Assembly (NCBI GenBank): GCA_033398695.1
Contig: CM065804.1
Location: 13,563,001 to 13,627,000, forward strand
Reading direction: 5' to 3'
Origin: Orobanche coerulescens
Taxonomy: Eukaryota > Streptophyta > Magnoliopsida > Lamiales > Orobanchaceae
DNA length: 64,000 nucleotides
Positions 1-10,857 of the stretch are shown piece by piece; within the stretch, counting starts at the first letter, position 1; each line of letters opens with the position of its first letter. A program made the position numbers and the translations under genes. The notes beneath the pieces were generated by a model, which worked only from the letters and a program-made list of their open reading frames with translations, made no database searches and had not been told where the DNA came from.

Positions 1-150
1 GACCGCCCTCTACGCGGTTCTAGGAGGTTTTCAGGGCTTCTCGCCTATGTTCAGGCATCTCACGAAGACCCTACCGACGACCTACGCAGCCTTCCGGGCT
101 AGAGCCGCAGATTTCCTGTCCAGGCAAAGGCTTCTTCTCAGCCTAGGAGT

Positions 151-413
151 AGAGCGATCGGCGCCCGTACGACGACCTCCAGTCTCCCAGCCCGATCGCT
201 ACTATCAAGCAGAGCCGGAGGACTCGATCCCCGCCTACAGTCCATTTTAAATAAGGGACTAACTCCCGCCGATCGCCGACATCGACCTACGAATAAAGCG
301 ATCGGCTGCCGAGCGACGATCGCCAGTCTTCCGGCCAAATCGCAACATCATCAGCAACCCGGTGGACACGATCGCCATCTACAGTCCAGCATATAACATG
401 ACGGACTAAGGCA
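151..413 (+). repeat. Diverged tandem repeat, unit about 145 bp, two copies
   Basis: 151-265 and 296-413 align by eye: both start with GCGATCGGC, share a CCAGTCT..CCGGCC-like centre, share CTACAGTCCA (from 234 and 381), and end in GGGACTAA or CGGACTAA. The copies are well diverged. Confidence 0.55.
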
Positions 414-510
414 TAAGATCGCCTCCACCGCACATCATAAAGCCATGGCCCTGGCAGTCGATGGAACCGGCTGCTTCGGCCATGCAAGGTCCCTTTCGGC
501 CGAGATCGCC

Positions 511-743
511 CGCCCTTCGTTTAAATACGAGGCCGGCGTAGTCTGAGGGCTCTCCAACATTAATCGGTGGACACACGCCACAACCCCGTCTCAACGTACA
601 CCGTCGAGGTCGGCCATCTCCATGGCCGGCCGAGGTGGAAGCAGAGCTAACAAGCCGCGGGCGTGGAGTTGATTCATCCGACGCTGCCCCGCGCAAGGAC
701 TCCTCTAGACCGAGACCGCACGCCCTTCGTTTAAATACGAGGC
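511..743 (+). repeat. Pair of 22-bp direct repeats, about 211 bp apart
   Basis: An exact word reading GCCCTTCGTTTAAATACGAG and two more bases occurs near 511-532 and again near 722-743. Its centre CGT-TTAAA-TACG is itself partly palindromic. It lies inside the 3' non-coding part of element K. Confidence 0.7.
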
Positions 744-1059
744 GAGGCGCAGCCTAACAGAGGACCCTCATAATAAAGTGAGTCACGAGACACTCAATGT
801 CTTCGCGCACCAAGACACGGTCATGGAGTCGGTCCATCGATCTCCGCGACTGTGCACGATTCCTCAAACAAAGCGAAACCACCAAGTTTCCATGGGGGAT
901 CGGCCAATGTTGTTTTTGCAGGTACAAGACCGAAAGATAGCTAAAGCCAATCGACCATGATAGCCCAAGTTCGAGTCCTAAGTCAGCTCAGATCGCCCGT
1001 CCTCATCCATACACGATCGCCAGCAAGAACCACCTCGCCCCATGTCTTCAACATAGGAG

Positions 1060-1075
1060 CAAGCTGGGGGGCAAT
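1060..1075 (+). promoter_or_regulatory. Polypurine tract of element K
   Basis: A purine-rich run with GGGGGG lies directly before the LTR start TGTTGTGTC at 1076. Its place and strand show that K is on the plus strand and that 1076 begins its 3' LTR. Confidence 0.65.
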
Positions 1076-2230
1076 TGTTGTGTCAAGAATTAACACCTTA
1101 CGACCGGCGATCACCTCGGAGGTCGGGCAACCGAGTCACTGCCGAGCGGCCAAGGTTTACCCAGCGGACAAGCTAGACTGGCCAACCGAAGGCCCCAGGA
1201 CGAATCCCGGTGCCGAGCGATCGACATCAATACGATCGCCTCTCGGTACTCGGCGACCGACTCCTGGAGACGATCGCCTCTCGATATCTGCCGACCGACC
1301 CTTGGTGACCGACCAAATCCCGACCTTCAGCACCTGGCCTTTGGCGACCTCGGATGATCAGCTAGAGACGACCGCTTCATATCGATCACCACCGATGGCC
1401 ATCCAGTCGGCTAAGGCCGAACCTTGAGACTGGCACCACGTGCAAGGGCCGAGACAGGATCCGCGAATCTCGGGCCATTGACCTCAGCCTGGCAGAATCT
1501 CTCCACCAGCCGACAAGCCGCCGAAAGCTTGTCAGTAGGGCCGCATGTTGACTGACTCCGGACACGTTCTGGCTCCTTATTGGACCGCCCAGCTGGCGCC
1601 AGCCACTGCATTGGACTTTAGCCCGACAGCCAGCATCTTCCTTGGACTTTAGCCCGACAGCCAGCATCTTCCTTGGACTTTAGCCCGACAGCCCAGGAGA
1701 TCGGCACATTATTATATTGGCCGGCGGGCGATCGGCACATTATTATAATGGCCGAAAGGCGATCGCCCGCCTAAGGACAGGACTCGGCTGTCCCTATATA
1801 AACAAGGCTCCCTGCACTTGGCCACTTCTTCAACTTCCTTCTGCAATATCGCGATTTGAGAGCACTATACAGAAACAATATACAGCACTTGGCTAATCTC
1901 CAACTCTTGGCAACAGCTATCATTCGGTCTCACTTCTCCCGGCCTTTCTCCTCGAGCAGATTACCGGCAGGGACGAAGAACACCGAGCTTCGCTCAAGAG
2001 CCAGATTAACAAAGTCTTTTTACACTCATTGTATTTAGATTTCTCTCATTAATACTTGTATCCACGAATATTTGTATTAATAACATCTCACGAGAGCATT
2101 CAAGCCCGGGCCTAACAAACCCGGCAAATCTTGTATTATTTATCTTCTCTCGGAAGTGCTCCCGTAATTGTTGTTTGTTGTCCGTCTCCAGCAGTATTTA
2201 ATCTTCGGATAGATATTTTGGGCAACAACA
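1076..2230 (+). mobile_element. 3' LTR of Gypsy element K
   Basis: About 1155 bp, starting TGTTG after the polypurine tract and ending CAACAACA at 2230, so the ends are inverted (TGTTG..CAACA). A TATA box, TATATAAA, is at 1795-1802, followed by a transcribed AT-richer part. The 720-bp U3 is GC-rich with repeated GATCGCC words. The 5-bp target duplication cannot be tested because the left end is outside the window. LTR size and base composition suit Tat-type Gypsy elements; that assignment is inferred. Confidence 0.7.
1611..1761 (+). repeat. Two adjacent tandem repeats, both of period 31 bp
   Basis: First block: unit beginning TTGGACTTTAGCCCGACAGC at 1611, 1642 and 1673, the last copy partial. 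Second block: unit beginning GATCGGCACATTATTATA at 1699 and 1730. The two units differ in sequence but share the 31-bp period. They end about 35 bp before the TATA box, in the enhancer position of U3. Confidence 0.8.
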
Positions 2231-2408
2231 ATATCTAAATGAGTTTGAGATGGCTGGACCCTAACTTTATAATATCAAAGATAACTCCATTAACCTCCAT
2301 AAGCAACCACATCTGATGTAACTAGCTCAAGTCAACCCCTTCTCAAATTGGATAATGGCCAAAACTCCAAAATATAGAAGCAAACAATAGAGGAAATGAC
2401 AACTTATA
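2231..2408 (-). repeat. Detached copy of the 3' UTR found at 10858-10990
   Basis: 2276-2408 matches 10858-10990 over about 130 bp with only a few differences, in the same orientation. On the minus strand the right copy follows the stop codon of a peptidase-like gene, so this is probably a 3' UTR segment. The left copy is fused at 2408/2409 to the reverse transcriptase of element J through a shared ATAAG-like word. 2231-2275 is unique flank between element K and this copy. Confidence 0.75.
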
Positions 2409-2697
2409 TGTTGCGCTGGCATTCTTGAGCCCGAAAGGCATCATTCGGTAACAGTATAGGCCGCGGGCTGAGTAGAAGGAGGCGTTTTCTTCATCAGTAG
2501 GATGCATTGGGATCTGGTTGTATCCGGAATATGCATCCATAAAAGTCATTAGCTCATGCCCAGCCGTTGCATCCACCATGTAGTCGATATGGGGGAGGGG
2601 GTAGCTATCTTTCGGGCAGGCTTTATTCAAATTAGAAAAGTCAATGCAGAGATTCCATAGCCCGGTCGGCTTTTTTACTAGGACCGGGTAGGCCACC
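2409..2697 (-). pseudogene. Gypsy reverse transcriptase, middle part (element J)
   Basis: On the minus strand this encodes the RT fingers and start of the palm: LVKKP, then the LNKACPKDSYPLP block, FMDAYSGYNQI (first catalytic Asp) and MPFGLKNA. The YxDD-type catalytic motif would come next but is absent, because J is joined at 2408/2409 to a host 3' UTR copy. The upstream half of the domain is at 7595-8039, separated by the solo LTR; the two halves are in frame across the target duplication CCACC, so the insertion hit an open frame. The polymerase cannot be functional. Confidence 0.9.
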
Positions 2698-3009
2698 TGT
2701 AATACCCGAATTTTCAGTATAAATTTTTCGCGTTATTTTATCTGAGATATACTATATAGTTTGGTATCTATACAGTATGGATAAAATAAATTGAGAACCG
2801 AGACAGTTATACTGGTGTGATTATCGTTTTTGATTGACAGATATATTCAGGATATGTTGTATCAAGTTGAACTGATTTGGATATCAGGTATACCGTATGA
2901 GAATATTTTTGGATTCAGTATGTGTATTCAGTACGCCGTATGTTTGTATTTCGTACGTCGAGACGTCGGACAGGAATAGATGGATTTTTGGCTAAGTATA
3001 AAAGCCATT

Positions 3010-3546
3010 ACGTACGTTAAGCCCTTGGAGCTTACGTACGTAAAATATGTTAGCTTACGTACGTTATATAGTGTACATAACGTACGTAATAAGAGGAATC
3101 GGACAGTGGGGCCCATGGTCGGCAGCTTTTGGCGCGGATGTGGACAGGTGAGTCAACGTACGGAGTTACGTATGTTATACAGGGTGTATTACGTACGTAA
3201 TACGAGTATTATACTGTAGCAAGTCAACGTACGTATAACGTACGCAACGGAATAAGTGTTACGTATGTTACGGGGCCGCTGGCCGAGTCGTGGCCGAGAT
3301 GACCTGTAGTGGCCGAGCATGGTCGGCAGTGACTCGCATGGATGGCCGATCGCGGTCGGCAGTGACTCGCTGGGGGCTAGGACTGGCCGATAACGTACGT
3401 AAGGTACCGACCGGTTACGGCCGTAAGGGACCGTTACGTACGTAAGCCTCGGCCGGTTACGTACGTAACGATGCCGGCATTTCTGGGCAGAGACTTCGGC
3501 CATGGCCGGTTACGTACGTAAGGGCCCGGCCGGTTACGTACGTAAG
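3010..3546 (+). repeat. Array of TTACGTACGTAA palindromes in the U3 of element I
   Basis: The core ACGTACGT, or a one-base variant, starts near 3010, 3034, 3057, 3080, 3168, 3191, 3237, 3261, 3393, 3417, 3436, 3459, 3512 and 3536, with an off-phase copy at 3227. Most neighbouring copies are 23 or 24 bp apart, with larger gaps being loss of copies. The spacers differ in sequence, though GGCCGG often precedes a copy in the second half. The array ends about 20 bp upstream of the TATA-like box, so it forms the promoter-proximal U3. Confidence 0.9.
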
Positions 3547-6299
3547 CGTCCGTGATGTCCGCTATTTAAGGCCTGGACCGAGTCATATCCGGCATTTTCC
3601 ACTTTTCTTCGTTCCTTCCGCGATTTTTCACCATAGATCGATGGATTTGAGTAATATCATCATCTAACAACATGTTTTGGAAGTTGGAATCATGGATTAA
3701 CATCATCTTCCACCCGGATCGAAGGTAAGAACACCTAAACACTTGGTTTTGGATATTTTTGAAGTTTCTTGATGTCTTGGCCGATTTGATTCGTTTTAAC
3801 TCATATTATTGATGGAATCTTGTTGTATTCTTGAGATCATTCATTATTCTTGAAGTTTTGTGGAAAGAATTCAAGTATTTCTTTGAATAAACGATTGAAT
3901 TAGACTATGCCTTCAAAGTATTCGATGAAATGTCTCAATGAGTAGAACTTGGAAAATTCTACACGTTTTCGTATGAATGGTGATGGAAATGATATTGTTG
4001 TGATGATTCTTGGTATTTACAAGAATTTTGTTAAAGGAAGATAATGAATTGGTGATCAAATGATTCGATTATGTTGTTATGATTATGGAATCGTAGTATT
4101 CTCGATGTTCTTGGTGGTTTGTTGCGATTCATGATGTTATGAGAAGTGTATATGTTTAAGAACATGATTATATACACCTTGAATTATGATTAAGGGTTGT
4201 TTAGATGTTAGAAAACATCGGGTTATGTTGTTTTATGGATTATGAACGTGAATTTGGATAATTCGTGTTCTTAAAGAACTCTTGAGTTACATGTTATGAT
4301 TTTGGAAGGATTTCGGATAATTTTGGAATGTGATTATTCACGATAATAATCGGTAAATGGTTTTCTACGAATTTACAAGTATGAACAAGAAGGAGTTTTG
4401 TCTTCGTATTTGGAGTTGAAGTTGGAATCGAATATGTTATAAAATCCTTAATGTCGAGATGAATTGATCATTGATTTGATGAATACGTTTTAAGGTGTTG
4501 GTGTTTTATATATGAATATGGAATATTCATATCTAGAACTAAGTTATGTGTTTTGGTACAATATTCGTATAGGAATACGAATATGATTTCGGATTTGATA
4601 AGTTTATGATTCACTTTTGAGTTTGAGAATTCATAGGTATTTAACAAGTGTTCAATTCGGATAATGGAATTATTTGAAACCTTTGGAATATGGTTATTTA
4701 TGATGTTGAATTAATCGGATCGTCCGGATTGATAATGATAACCGGTAATTGGATTTTATTATGAATTTACAAGGAGGAAACTTGTATCCATATTTAAGAT
4801 TGAATTTGGAATCGGTAATGTTAGACCCTTGTTGGTTTAAATTGATTATGGATATGATATTCGGATTGTGGAATCTTATTGTGGTTTTGAATTCGTGATC
4901 GATTGATTTGGTTTTTCGGATTTGTGTTTAATCGGGATATTGTAGAACCGTTGTGCTTGTTGATCGGTTATTGATTGTTATTTGTGATCATCGAGTTACG
5001 ACTTGTATCGTGGATATGAGTTCGTATTTGTTTGAGTTGTATTGTTCGGTTTTGTTTATGATAGGGGTATTGTTGAGCCGTTGAGTCGCTTGGTTGGCTA
5101 TGTCGGTTATTGATTGTTATCGGATTGTTGTTAATTGATTATTGCAATAGGTTGTTATGGTTTGATCGTGGATTATGACCGTTATGTTGCGGTTGAGGTC
5201 AAAGAGTTCGTAAATTACTTTTGGTCGGGGCTGAGGAGCTCGTAGACAAAGGCAATGGATTTTGGTAACGGCTTCGTGGTATCGGTATCGAGGCAAGTTT
5301 ATACTTGTTCAGTTTATAATATTTGATGAATGGTTTCGTTTTCATTTCATTTATAATTCGTATAGCAATGTTGTTAGAAATGTAAGTTGTCGGGATAATG
5401 GTTTGTATATCGTGCCCTGGTTATAATAAATCATAAGGTATATGATTTAATTGTGTTCAAGGAAGACGTGATTTATTTTTGGTCAAGGATATACAATATC
5501 GGATATCGAGGATAGTTATCGTGATGACATAAGTATCGGGATAAAGGTTTTTGGTAATTAATGGATGGTACTTTATTTGAGATTATTTGTATAAATGTGT
5601 ATTCGTTCAGGGATGTGATTCATGGAAAGGATGTTGTCTTCGGCTTCGAGGTAATCTAAGTATTTGTTCAGTTATGTGGATAATTAGCATGTTGAGTTGT
5701 TGTGTATGTTGAGGTTTCGTGTAATGAGTTTCGTATCGGTTATTCGTTGAGGGATGTTGATCCCAGGACTATCGTATTGAGATCGTAGATCATGTTGGTC
5801 ATTCATTTGGGATGATGATCCCATGATTGATGTTTTGGATATTGATTAGTCGTGTCGACTTTTCATTGTCAGTCTGTTGTTGTTCACTTCGGTGAGTCTT
5901 TTGATCCTTATTGGATATGTAATTCTTGAGTTTCGTTGTCATGTTGCATCGTGACATATCTGGAGTCATATCTGCGTGCCGATTGGTTATTGTGTAGGAT
6001 TTTTAGCCGGGCACATGATGGTTATGCGTGGATATTTCCGCATTGAACCGTGCACACGAGACGTAGTTCGTGAGGCTAATTAGGTACAAGATCACACGTG
6101 TATTTGATCGATACCCGGGGTGGCTTGTGCACGGACACATTTCCGGATCGGGCGTACTGTGACGTCCATCTTTTGAGCCATATTGTTGGGTCGTTCATAG
6201 TCCATGTATGATTGGATATGTTCGACGGTTTGCGACTGGTTGTTCATACGCCCGAGGGGTATGTTCGATGATCGAGTTATTTCTTGAGATCCATTATTG

Positions 6300-6560
6300 T
6301 TGATCATTTGGAGTCTACCTTGTTGAGGGTATTCTCGGTTATTGTTGGTCCTTTGTTTATCATTTGGAGTCTACCTTGTTGAGGGTATTCTCGGTTATTG
6401 TTGGTCTTTTGTTGATCATTTGGAGTCTACCTTGTTGAGGGTATTCTCGGTTATAGTTGATCCTTTGTTGATCGTGTTTGTAGTTTACCTTGTTGAGGGT
6501 ACTCTCAGTCATCGTTGATCCTTCGTTGGTCATATTAGAGCTATCATGTCGATGATATTC
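6300..6560 (+). repeat. Tandem repeat, unit about 57 bp, four to five copies
   Basis: The word GGAGTCTACCTTGTTGAGGG recurs near 6310, 6366 and 6423, with decayed copies near 6480 and 6535. It lies in the transcribed part of LTR I. The LTRs of A, B, C and F have their own tandem repeats in a comparable position. Confidence 0.85.
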
Positions 6561-7126
6561 TCAGTGATGTATTGGTTGATCATTGTTATTGATCGTATGA
6601 GCATTCCGACTGTACGTCGATGTTCGGGATTTGTTATCATTATCATATGGTAGTTGATCTACAGATATGTTGTGTATTATTGGTTTATCCAGGTTGAGAT
6701 TTGATTGTGTAATCCGACGAACATGATTTGACACAGATTGGATTACTCTGTACTTGTGAGTTATGATGATGTTTTGAGGATTGTTGGTATTTTTGAAATT
6801 CAATACAGATAATTGTTTTTAAGTTCATTTCGTCATTCGAGGATGCGAAATGTGGATTATGGTAAGGATTGGATTATTATGGATTGGTAAGGTTATAACG
6901 GTAAGATTACGTTGGTAGTATTCTTACAGTATTATTACATTGGTATGTAATTATTTATGATGATGTGATCGGTATCATTATTGAGTATTGTGGCTGACCC
7001 CGTCGTGGGCTTTATTTTTAGGTACTCGGAGATCGAGCTAGTAGCGGTCGTGAAGGGATGAGCTTCCCGATGTGATACTGGTTGTGGCTTGTTTTCGGAG
7101 AATTGAGTATTCTTTTCCGGTTATTT

Positions 7127-7292
7127 ATTTCCGCTGCAAATGTGTATTTTGAACTGCATTTATCCGCTGCGTGTGTGTATTTCAAAATGTCTTTTCGGTA
7201 TCTTTATCCACTGCGTGTGTATATTTCAAAATAGCTCTTTGGTATTTTTACCAACTCGTGTGTGTATTTTAAAATGGCCTTTTGGGCATTTT
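7127..7292 (+). repeat. Tandem repeat, unit about 44 bp, four copies
   Basis: Units begin with CCGCTGC, CCGCTGC, CCACTGC and CAACTCG near 7127, 7164, 7208 and 7252, followed by GTGTGTATTTCAAAATG-like sequence. The single-copy counterpart in element C is near 41590-41625 (on the minus strand). Confidence 0.8.
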
Positions 7293-7594
7293 ACGAACTT
7301 GGGTTATTTTCGTCAAACTCTTTTTCCCAAATTATTTTATTGGTACGTTTAAGCGGCGTCTTAACGTACATTTTGAACTGTTGAGATTTGGCACTTCGCC
7401 TTGTATTTTCAAATGGTATTTTATGACGGTATTTCAAAATTATGTTTTTGAAAATATTTGAGTATTTGCAAAATATTACCGTCATCAGCATTTTGGCGTT
7501 TTTGAATTGGTTTTGTAAACGGTTTTTAGCCTGGTGGGTTCTGGCGTGGGACCCACGGCGCTGTAATATCCCGGATGGTTTTTGGGGTGTTACA

Positions 7595-8039
7595 CCACCC
7601 AGGTCGGGTACTGGGCTTCCCGGATGAACCCGTTGTCGATCATATTTTCTACTTCCTCTTCCAGCCCCTTCTGTCGTTCAGGCCCCATTTTCCTCCTTTT
7701 CTGAATAACCGGCTTTGAACTGGGGTCGATATTCAGCCGGTGGCACGCAAGTTCCGGGTCAATCCTCGGCATGTCCGAATGGGTCCATGCGAAGACATCC
7801 AAATTCTGTCTTAGGTGGAAGATTAGCTCGGAGCGGATCGGCTCTTGGAGGTTGTGGCTGATCTTTAGCTGTCGGACGGGATCAGATGGGTCCATGTCGA
7901 CCTGGTCCAACACTTCTGTTGGCTCAGCATGGCGAATTTTCCCTTTCGGATTTTGGCATCGCGGGTCGACAGGATCTTCTTCCAGGATCGGCTCCTTTCC
8001 GGGCCTGCGGCCCCGGTCCGCGTCCTGGTCAGTTTCCAT
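7595..8039 (-). pseudogene. Gypsy protease-RT linker and RT N-terminus (element J)
   Basis: The minus strand encodes a linker, then DVFAWTHSDMPRIDPELACH and the block leading to GFIREAQYPTWV, the usual start of a Tat-type RT. It ends at the solo LTR I, and the rest of RT resumes at 2697. It overlaps the protease frame at 7865-8797 in another phase, so a frameshift lies between protease and RT. Reading it as RT N-terminus is secure from motif order. Confidence 0.88.
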
Positions 8040-8797
8040 TTCGAGGGTTTGCGCGGTCCCGAGACCTTTGGTCTCCTGTTCGAGTAGGGTGTCTCCCGGC
8101 AGCCGTTCGGAGCCGGTGGTCCCCGTTTCTTCCGGTAAATTCTCCGGGATGCCCTCTGTGGCGTTAATTTCGCGAGCCCGGATGCTGAGATTGCATTCCC
8201 GGGCGGCCCTTTGATCTCCCTATGTACCCCGACGCCGTCCGGGGTGGGAAACTTCATGCACAGGTGATACGTGGACTGAGTGGCCCTCAGCCTTGACATC
8301 ACAGGTCGGCCTATGATGGCGTTATAGTCGCTGTGCACATCGATGATCTTGAAGGTAGTGATCATCGTCCTTCTGATCGGCCACTGACCGAATTCTAAGG
8401 CGAGGTCGATTTCCCCCAGTGGTGAGGTATGGCAGTTGGCAAATCCCCTAATGTCCTCATTGCAGGGCCGGACATAAGATTGGTCCACCTTCATCCTGCG
8501 AAGGGTATGAAGGTAGATGATGCTAGCATAGGCCCCACAGTCTACCAACACCCTGTGTACCGGGATCCCCATTATGGGCAGGGTGATGACAAGGGCGTCT
8601 GAATGGGGATGGTCCAAGCCGTCTGCATCAGACTCTTCAAAAGTAACTGCCAGCTGGGGGTTTTGGGGGGCTTCTTTGGCCACGGATAGGAACCCCTCTG
8701 CTCGGCGTTCGGTCCATTGATAAGAGGTGGTAGCCTCTCGAATGGATGCCTTTTTCTGCCGCTTTGACCGATGATCATCGACATCGGCTGTTCCCAT
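7865..8797 (-). pseudogene. Retropepsin-like protease region (element J)
   Basis: The product contains VLVDCGAYASIIY about 85 residues in, where a retroviral-type aspartic protease has D-[S/T/G]-G, then NAIIGRP, the flap-like region of Tat-type proteases. The middle residue of the active-site triad is Cys here, which is unusual and may be inactivating. The last 90 residues run out of the true frame into the RT linker. The N-terminal part is a charged gag-protease spacer. It would process the Gag-Pol polyprotein in an intact relative. Confidence 0.75.
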
Positions 8798-8881
8798 GAT
8801 GGTCAGAATTTCCCGGGGGGACTTGGGGGCTCTTGTCGGGTCGGCCCGATCCTGGCGATTCCGGGACGGGTTCTGGGTAAA

Positions 8882-9355
8882 TTACCTTAATCCTGTATCG
8901 TCGCATACCGCAATCAGGGCGGCGACGAGGTCCCGGCACTGTTCGGTGTTATGACCCGCTGATTCATGATATTTACAAAAGCGGGTCTGGTCCATGTCCT
9001 TCTGATCCTTATAGATCGACCGAGGAACTGGGAGCAAATTCTTGTCCTTTATTTGATCAAATATGGCCGCGGCTCCGACGGAATATATTTCAATGAAATT
9101 ATTCATGAGCTCGGGCCTACGCTCCCGATAGCTCTGAGTTTTTGGGGCTGTCGAGGAAGAGGCGGGAGCCTTATTCTCCCGGCGGGATTCTTGACGGGCC
9201 TCTCTGTAGTCATGCCTATCTTCTTTCTTTTTGTAGGACCCTTTTTGGTCGGAGGGCATGACTAAAACTGGTGCCGGCATAGCTTCCTCGGCAGCTATAT
9301 GGGAGCTGGCGCGCTGCAAGAATTCTTGGTAGGTGTGTGGGACATTCTGGCACAC
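8882..9355 (-). pseudogene. Gag C-terminal part with zinc-knuckle-like motif (element J)
   Basis: The product carries a C-X2-H-X4-H-X4-C-like element, CKYHESAGHNTEQC, near its end. This H-containing knuckle is typical of Tat-type Gag proteins, which bind genomic RNA. A charged linker precedes it. It follows the gag N-terminal part (9359-10032) after a frameshift and precedes the protease frame. Confidence 0.75.
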
Positions 9356-9358
9356 CGT

Positions 9359-10032
9359 CTAGCGGAAAAAAGAATTTTTGTGGAGGCCGGCCTGGGCGAT
9401 AATGGCCAGCGCGTCGTCCGACATGGGTTCCGTCTCCAATATCCATTTATTGAAACGAGATATATAATCTTTAAGGGACTCATTCGGCCCTGTATGACGA
9501 AAGCGATGGATGAGCGCGGGGCGACTCGCACTTGGGACCCCATGAAATGGGATTGGAACGTCGCCGAAAGCTGGGCCCACGTCTGAATAGAATGGTGGGG
9601 CAGCGTCCGATTCCATCTCTGGGCCCTCTCCCCCAGAGTCAAGGAGAACATTCGGCATCGAAACGCGTCCTGAGACCCGTGCAGGTCCATCCAGGAATTA
9701 TAATGTCCAAGATGGGCGTTGGGGTCTGTCTCCCCGTTGTATGGCGGGATCTGAGGAATCTTGAACTTTTCCGGGAGGGGTTCCGCCAGAACAGTGGGGG
9801 CCAGGGGACTCTCCTGGCTGTTAAGCCATTCCGAACTTTGGGATGGCTGGAGTTGCTTGTTTTCGAGCTCCGTAAGGCGTTTTTTAAGAAATTCGATCTC
9901 ACTCGAGTTATCGCCGGGAGTTGGAGGTAATACTTGTGTCGGATTTAGGGACTGGTGGGGAGCTTTTTCTTTTTTACGGCTCTGACTCTGGATAGTGGGA
10001 GCCGGCGCTGCTTTTTCGATTTTATTCCCCAC
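9359..10032 (-). pseudogene. Gag N-terminal and capsid-like part (element J)
   Basis: Starts MGNKIEKAAPAP, followed by a leucine/charged stretch (residues about 45-65) that may form a coiled coil. A retrotransposon-Gag domain comes next (PYNGETDPNAHLGHYNSWM, FSLTLGERAQRWNRTL). The frame breaks near 9640 and continues in a second phase to 9359 (ALIHRFRHTGPNESLKDYIS, FNKWILETEPMSD). Gag forms the cytoplasmic particle in active relatives. The break may be mutation or sequence error. Confidence 0.8.
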
Positions 10033-10059
10033 CCCGAGGCGATCAAAAACGGATATGGG

Positions 10060-10640
10060 GCGCGAAAGCCTACTTAGACAAATTCTCTCTTTTTTCGATT
10101 ACAAATTCTCTCTTTTTTCTCTCTCTTCTCTTTTCTCATAAATGCCAAAAGTCAAAAGTCCTTCTCTCACTGTATACTCTTTCTATATATAGGCAATCTC
10201 GGCCAGTCAGGAAATGACAGCTGGAAAGTGCTGGGGAATATGCCCAAAACACTTGTCAGACTGTAAGAACACCTTAGACACGTGGCGGCCTCTAAGGATT
10301 GCTTCGGGAAGGGGCATGACTGCATGCATTAATTGGCATGTGTGCCTGTCCCGCATGCTTCGGGCAACGCTTATCCGCTGGGGTCGGTCCTCGGGTCTCC
10401 CGCCGCTCAGGTCGGCCTTGTCGTAATCTTGAGTCGGGGCATTTTATCCTCGATCTGCTCGGCCCTCACGGTCTGGGTATCGGGTCGGTCTTGGAGTCTC
10501 TGCCCGGTCCGGTCTTTAACGAGTCCGGGAAAAGATCGGGTTCATACTCGGTCCGGCTTGTTGCTCTGATCGGCCGGTCCAGCTGCCTGAAGTGCTTACG
10601 TGGATGCCACGTGGATGCCAAGGTGGATGGGCTATCAACA
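10060..10640 (-). mobile_element. 5' LTR/promoter remnant of element J
   Basis: On the minus strand a GC-rich stretch (about 10640-10210) rich in CCGG leads to a TATA box, TATATATAG, at about 10184-10192. A pyrimidine-rich on plus, GAGA-rich on minus leader (10075-10135) and the gag start at 10032 follow. I could not place the LTR ends or primer site with certainty. The far side (10641-10857) is AT-rich sequence with no visible gene. Confidence 0.5.
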
Positions 10641-10857
10641 CATAGATTTAAAACTAAGTGTAGAAAAAAAAATTAGACTAAGAGAATGTTTTATGTCCAA
10701 GGAGATTCAACCCTGCACAACCTCACATCAAATAGGCGACAGTGGCACTGCTATTATAGATGCCAAATGAGAAAAAAAAAAGAAAAAATTGGTTTCACAG
10801 AAGCGGTTCTTACTTAGAAACACAAGTACAAGAAATAGTCAAAATCTCCAAGGAAAC

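Larger units (their letters stand above)
1..1075 (+). mobile_element. 3' internal non-coding region of Gypsy element K (partial)
   Basis: GC-rich sequence running into a polypurine tract and a plus-strand LTR at 1076. No retroelement protein domain can be read in it. Tat-type Gypsy elements often have a long non-coding stretch between integrase and the 3' LTR, and this fits that position (family knowledge plus inference). The words CGATCG and GATCGCC recur throughout. The element continues upstream, outside the window. Confidence 0.6.
2698..7594 (+). mobile_element. Solo LTR of a large Gypsy element (I), 4.9 kb
   Basis: Begins TGTAATACCCG and ends GGGTGTTACA, flanked by the 5-bp duplication CCACC (2693-2697 and 7595-7599). 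There is no second LTR copy, primer site or protein domain inside, so this looks like one very long LTR left after LTR-LTR recombination. A palindrome array at 3010-3546 precedes a TATA-like TATTTAAG near 3563, giving plus orientation. Its 3' end (6990-7594) resembles the U5 end of element C, for example near 7010-7075 and in the CCGCTGC repeats, and the array region resembles H at 51840-51968. An unrecognised non-autonomous element with no LTR duplication is the alternative. Confidence 0.85.
2409..10640 (-). mobile_element. Truncated Tat-like Ty3/Gypsy element J
   Basis: Minus-strand element reading, from right to left: promoter/LTR part (about 10060-10640), gag (about 10032-8882), protease (8797-7865) and RT (8039-7595, then 2697-2409). 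RT stops abruptly at 2409 inside the palm domain, so RNase H, integrase and the 3' LTR are missing. A solo LTR (2698-7594) splits the RT. RT words such as NKACPKDSYPLP and FMDAYSGYNQI are typical of the Tat/Ogre/Athila branch (family knowledge). Frameshifts and the truncation make it dead. Confidence 0.85.

Noticed and set aside
957..1427. 156-codon plus-strand frame across the K polypurine tract
   Set aside because: It crosses the internal/LTR border, has no domain and reflects stop-poor GC-rich sequence.
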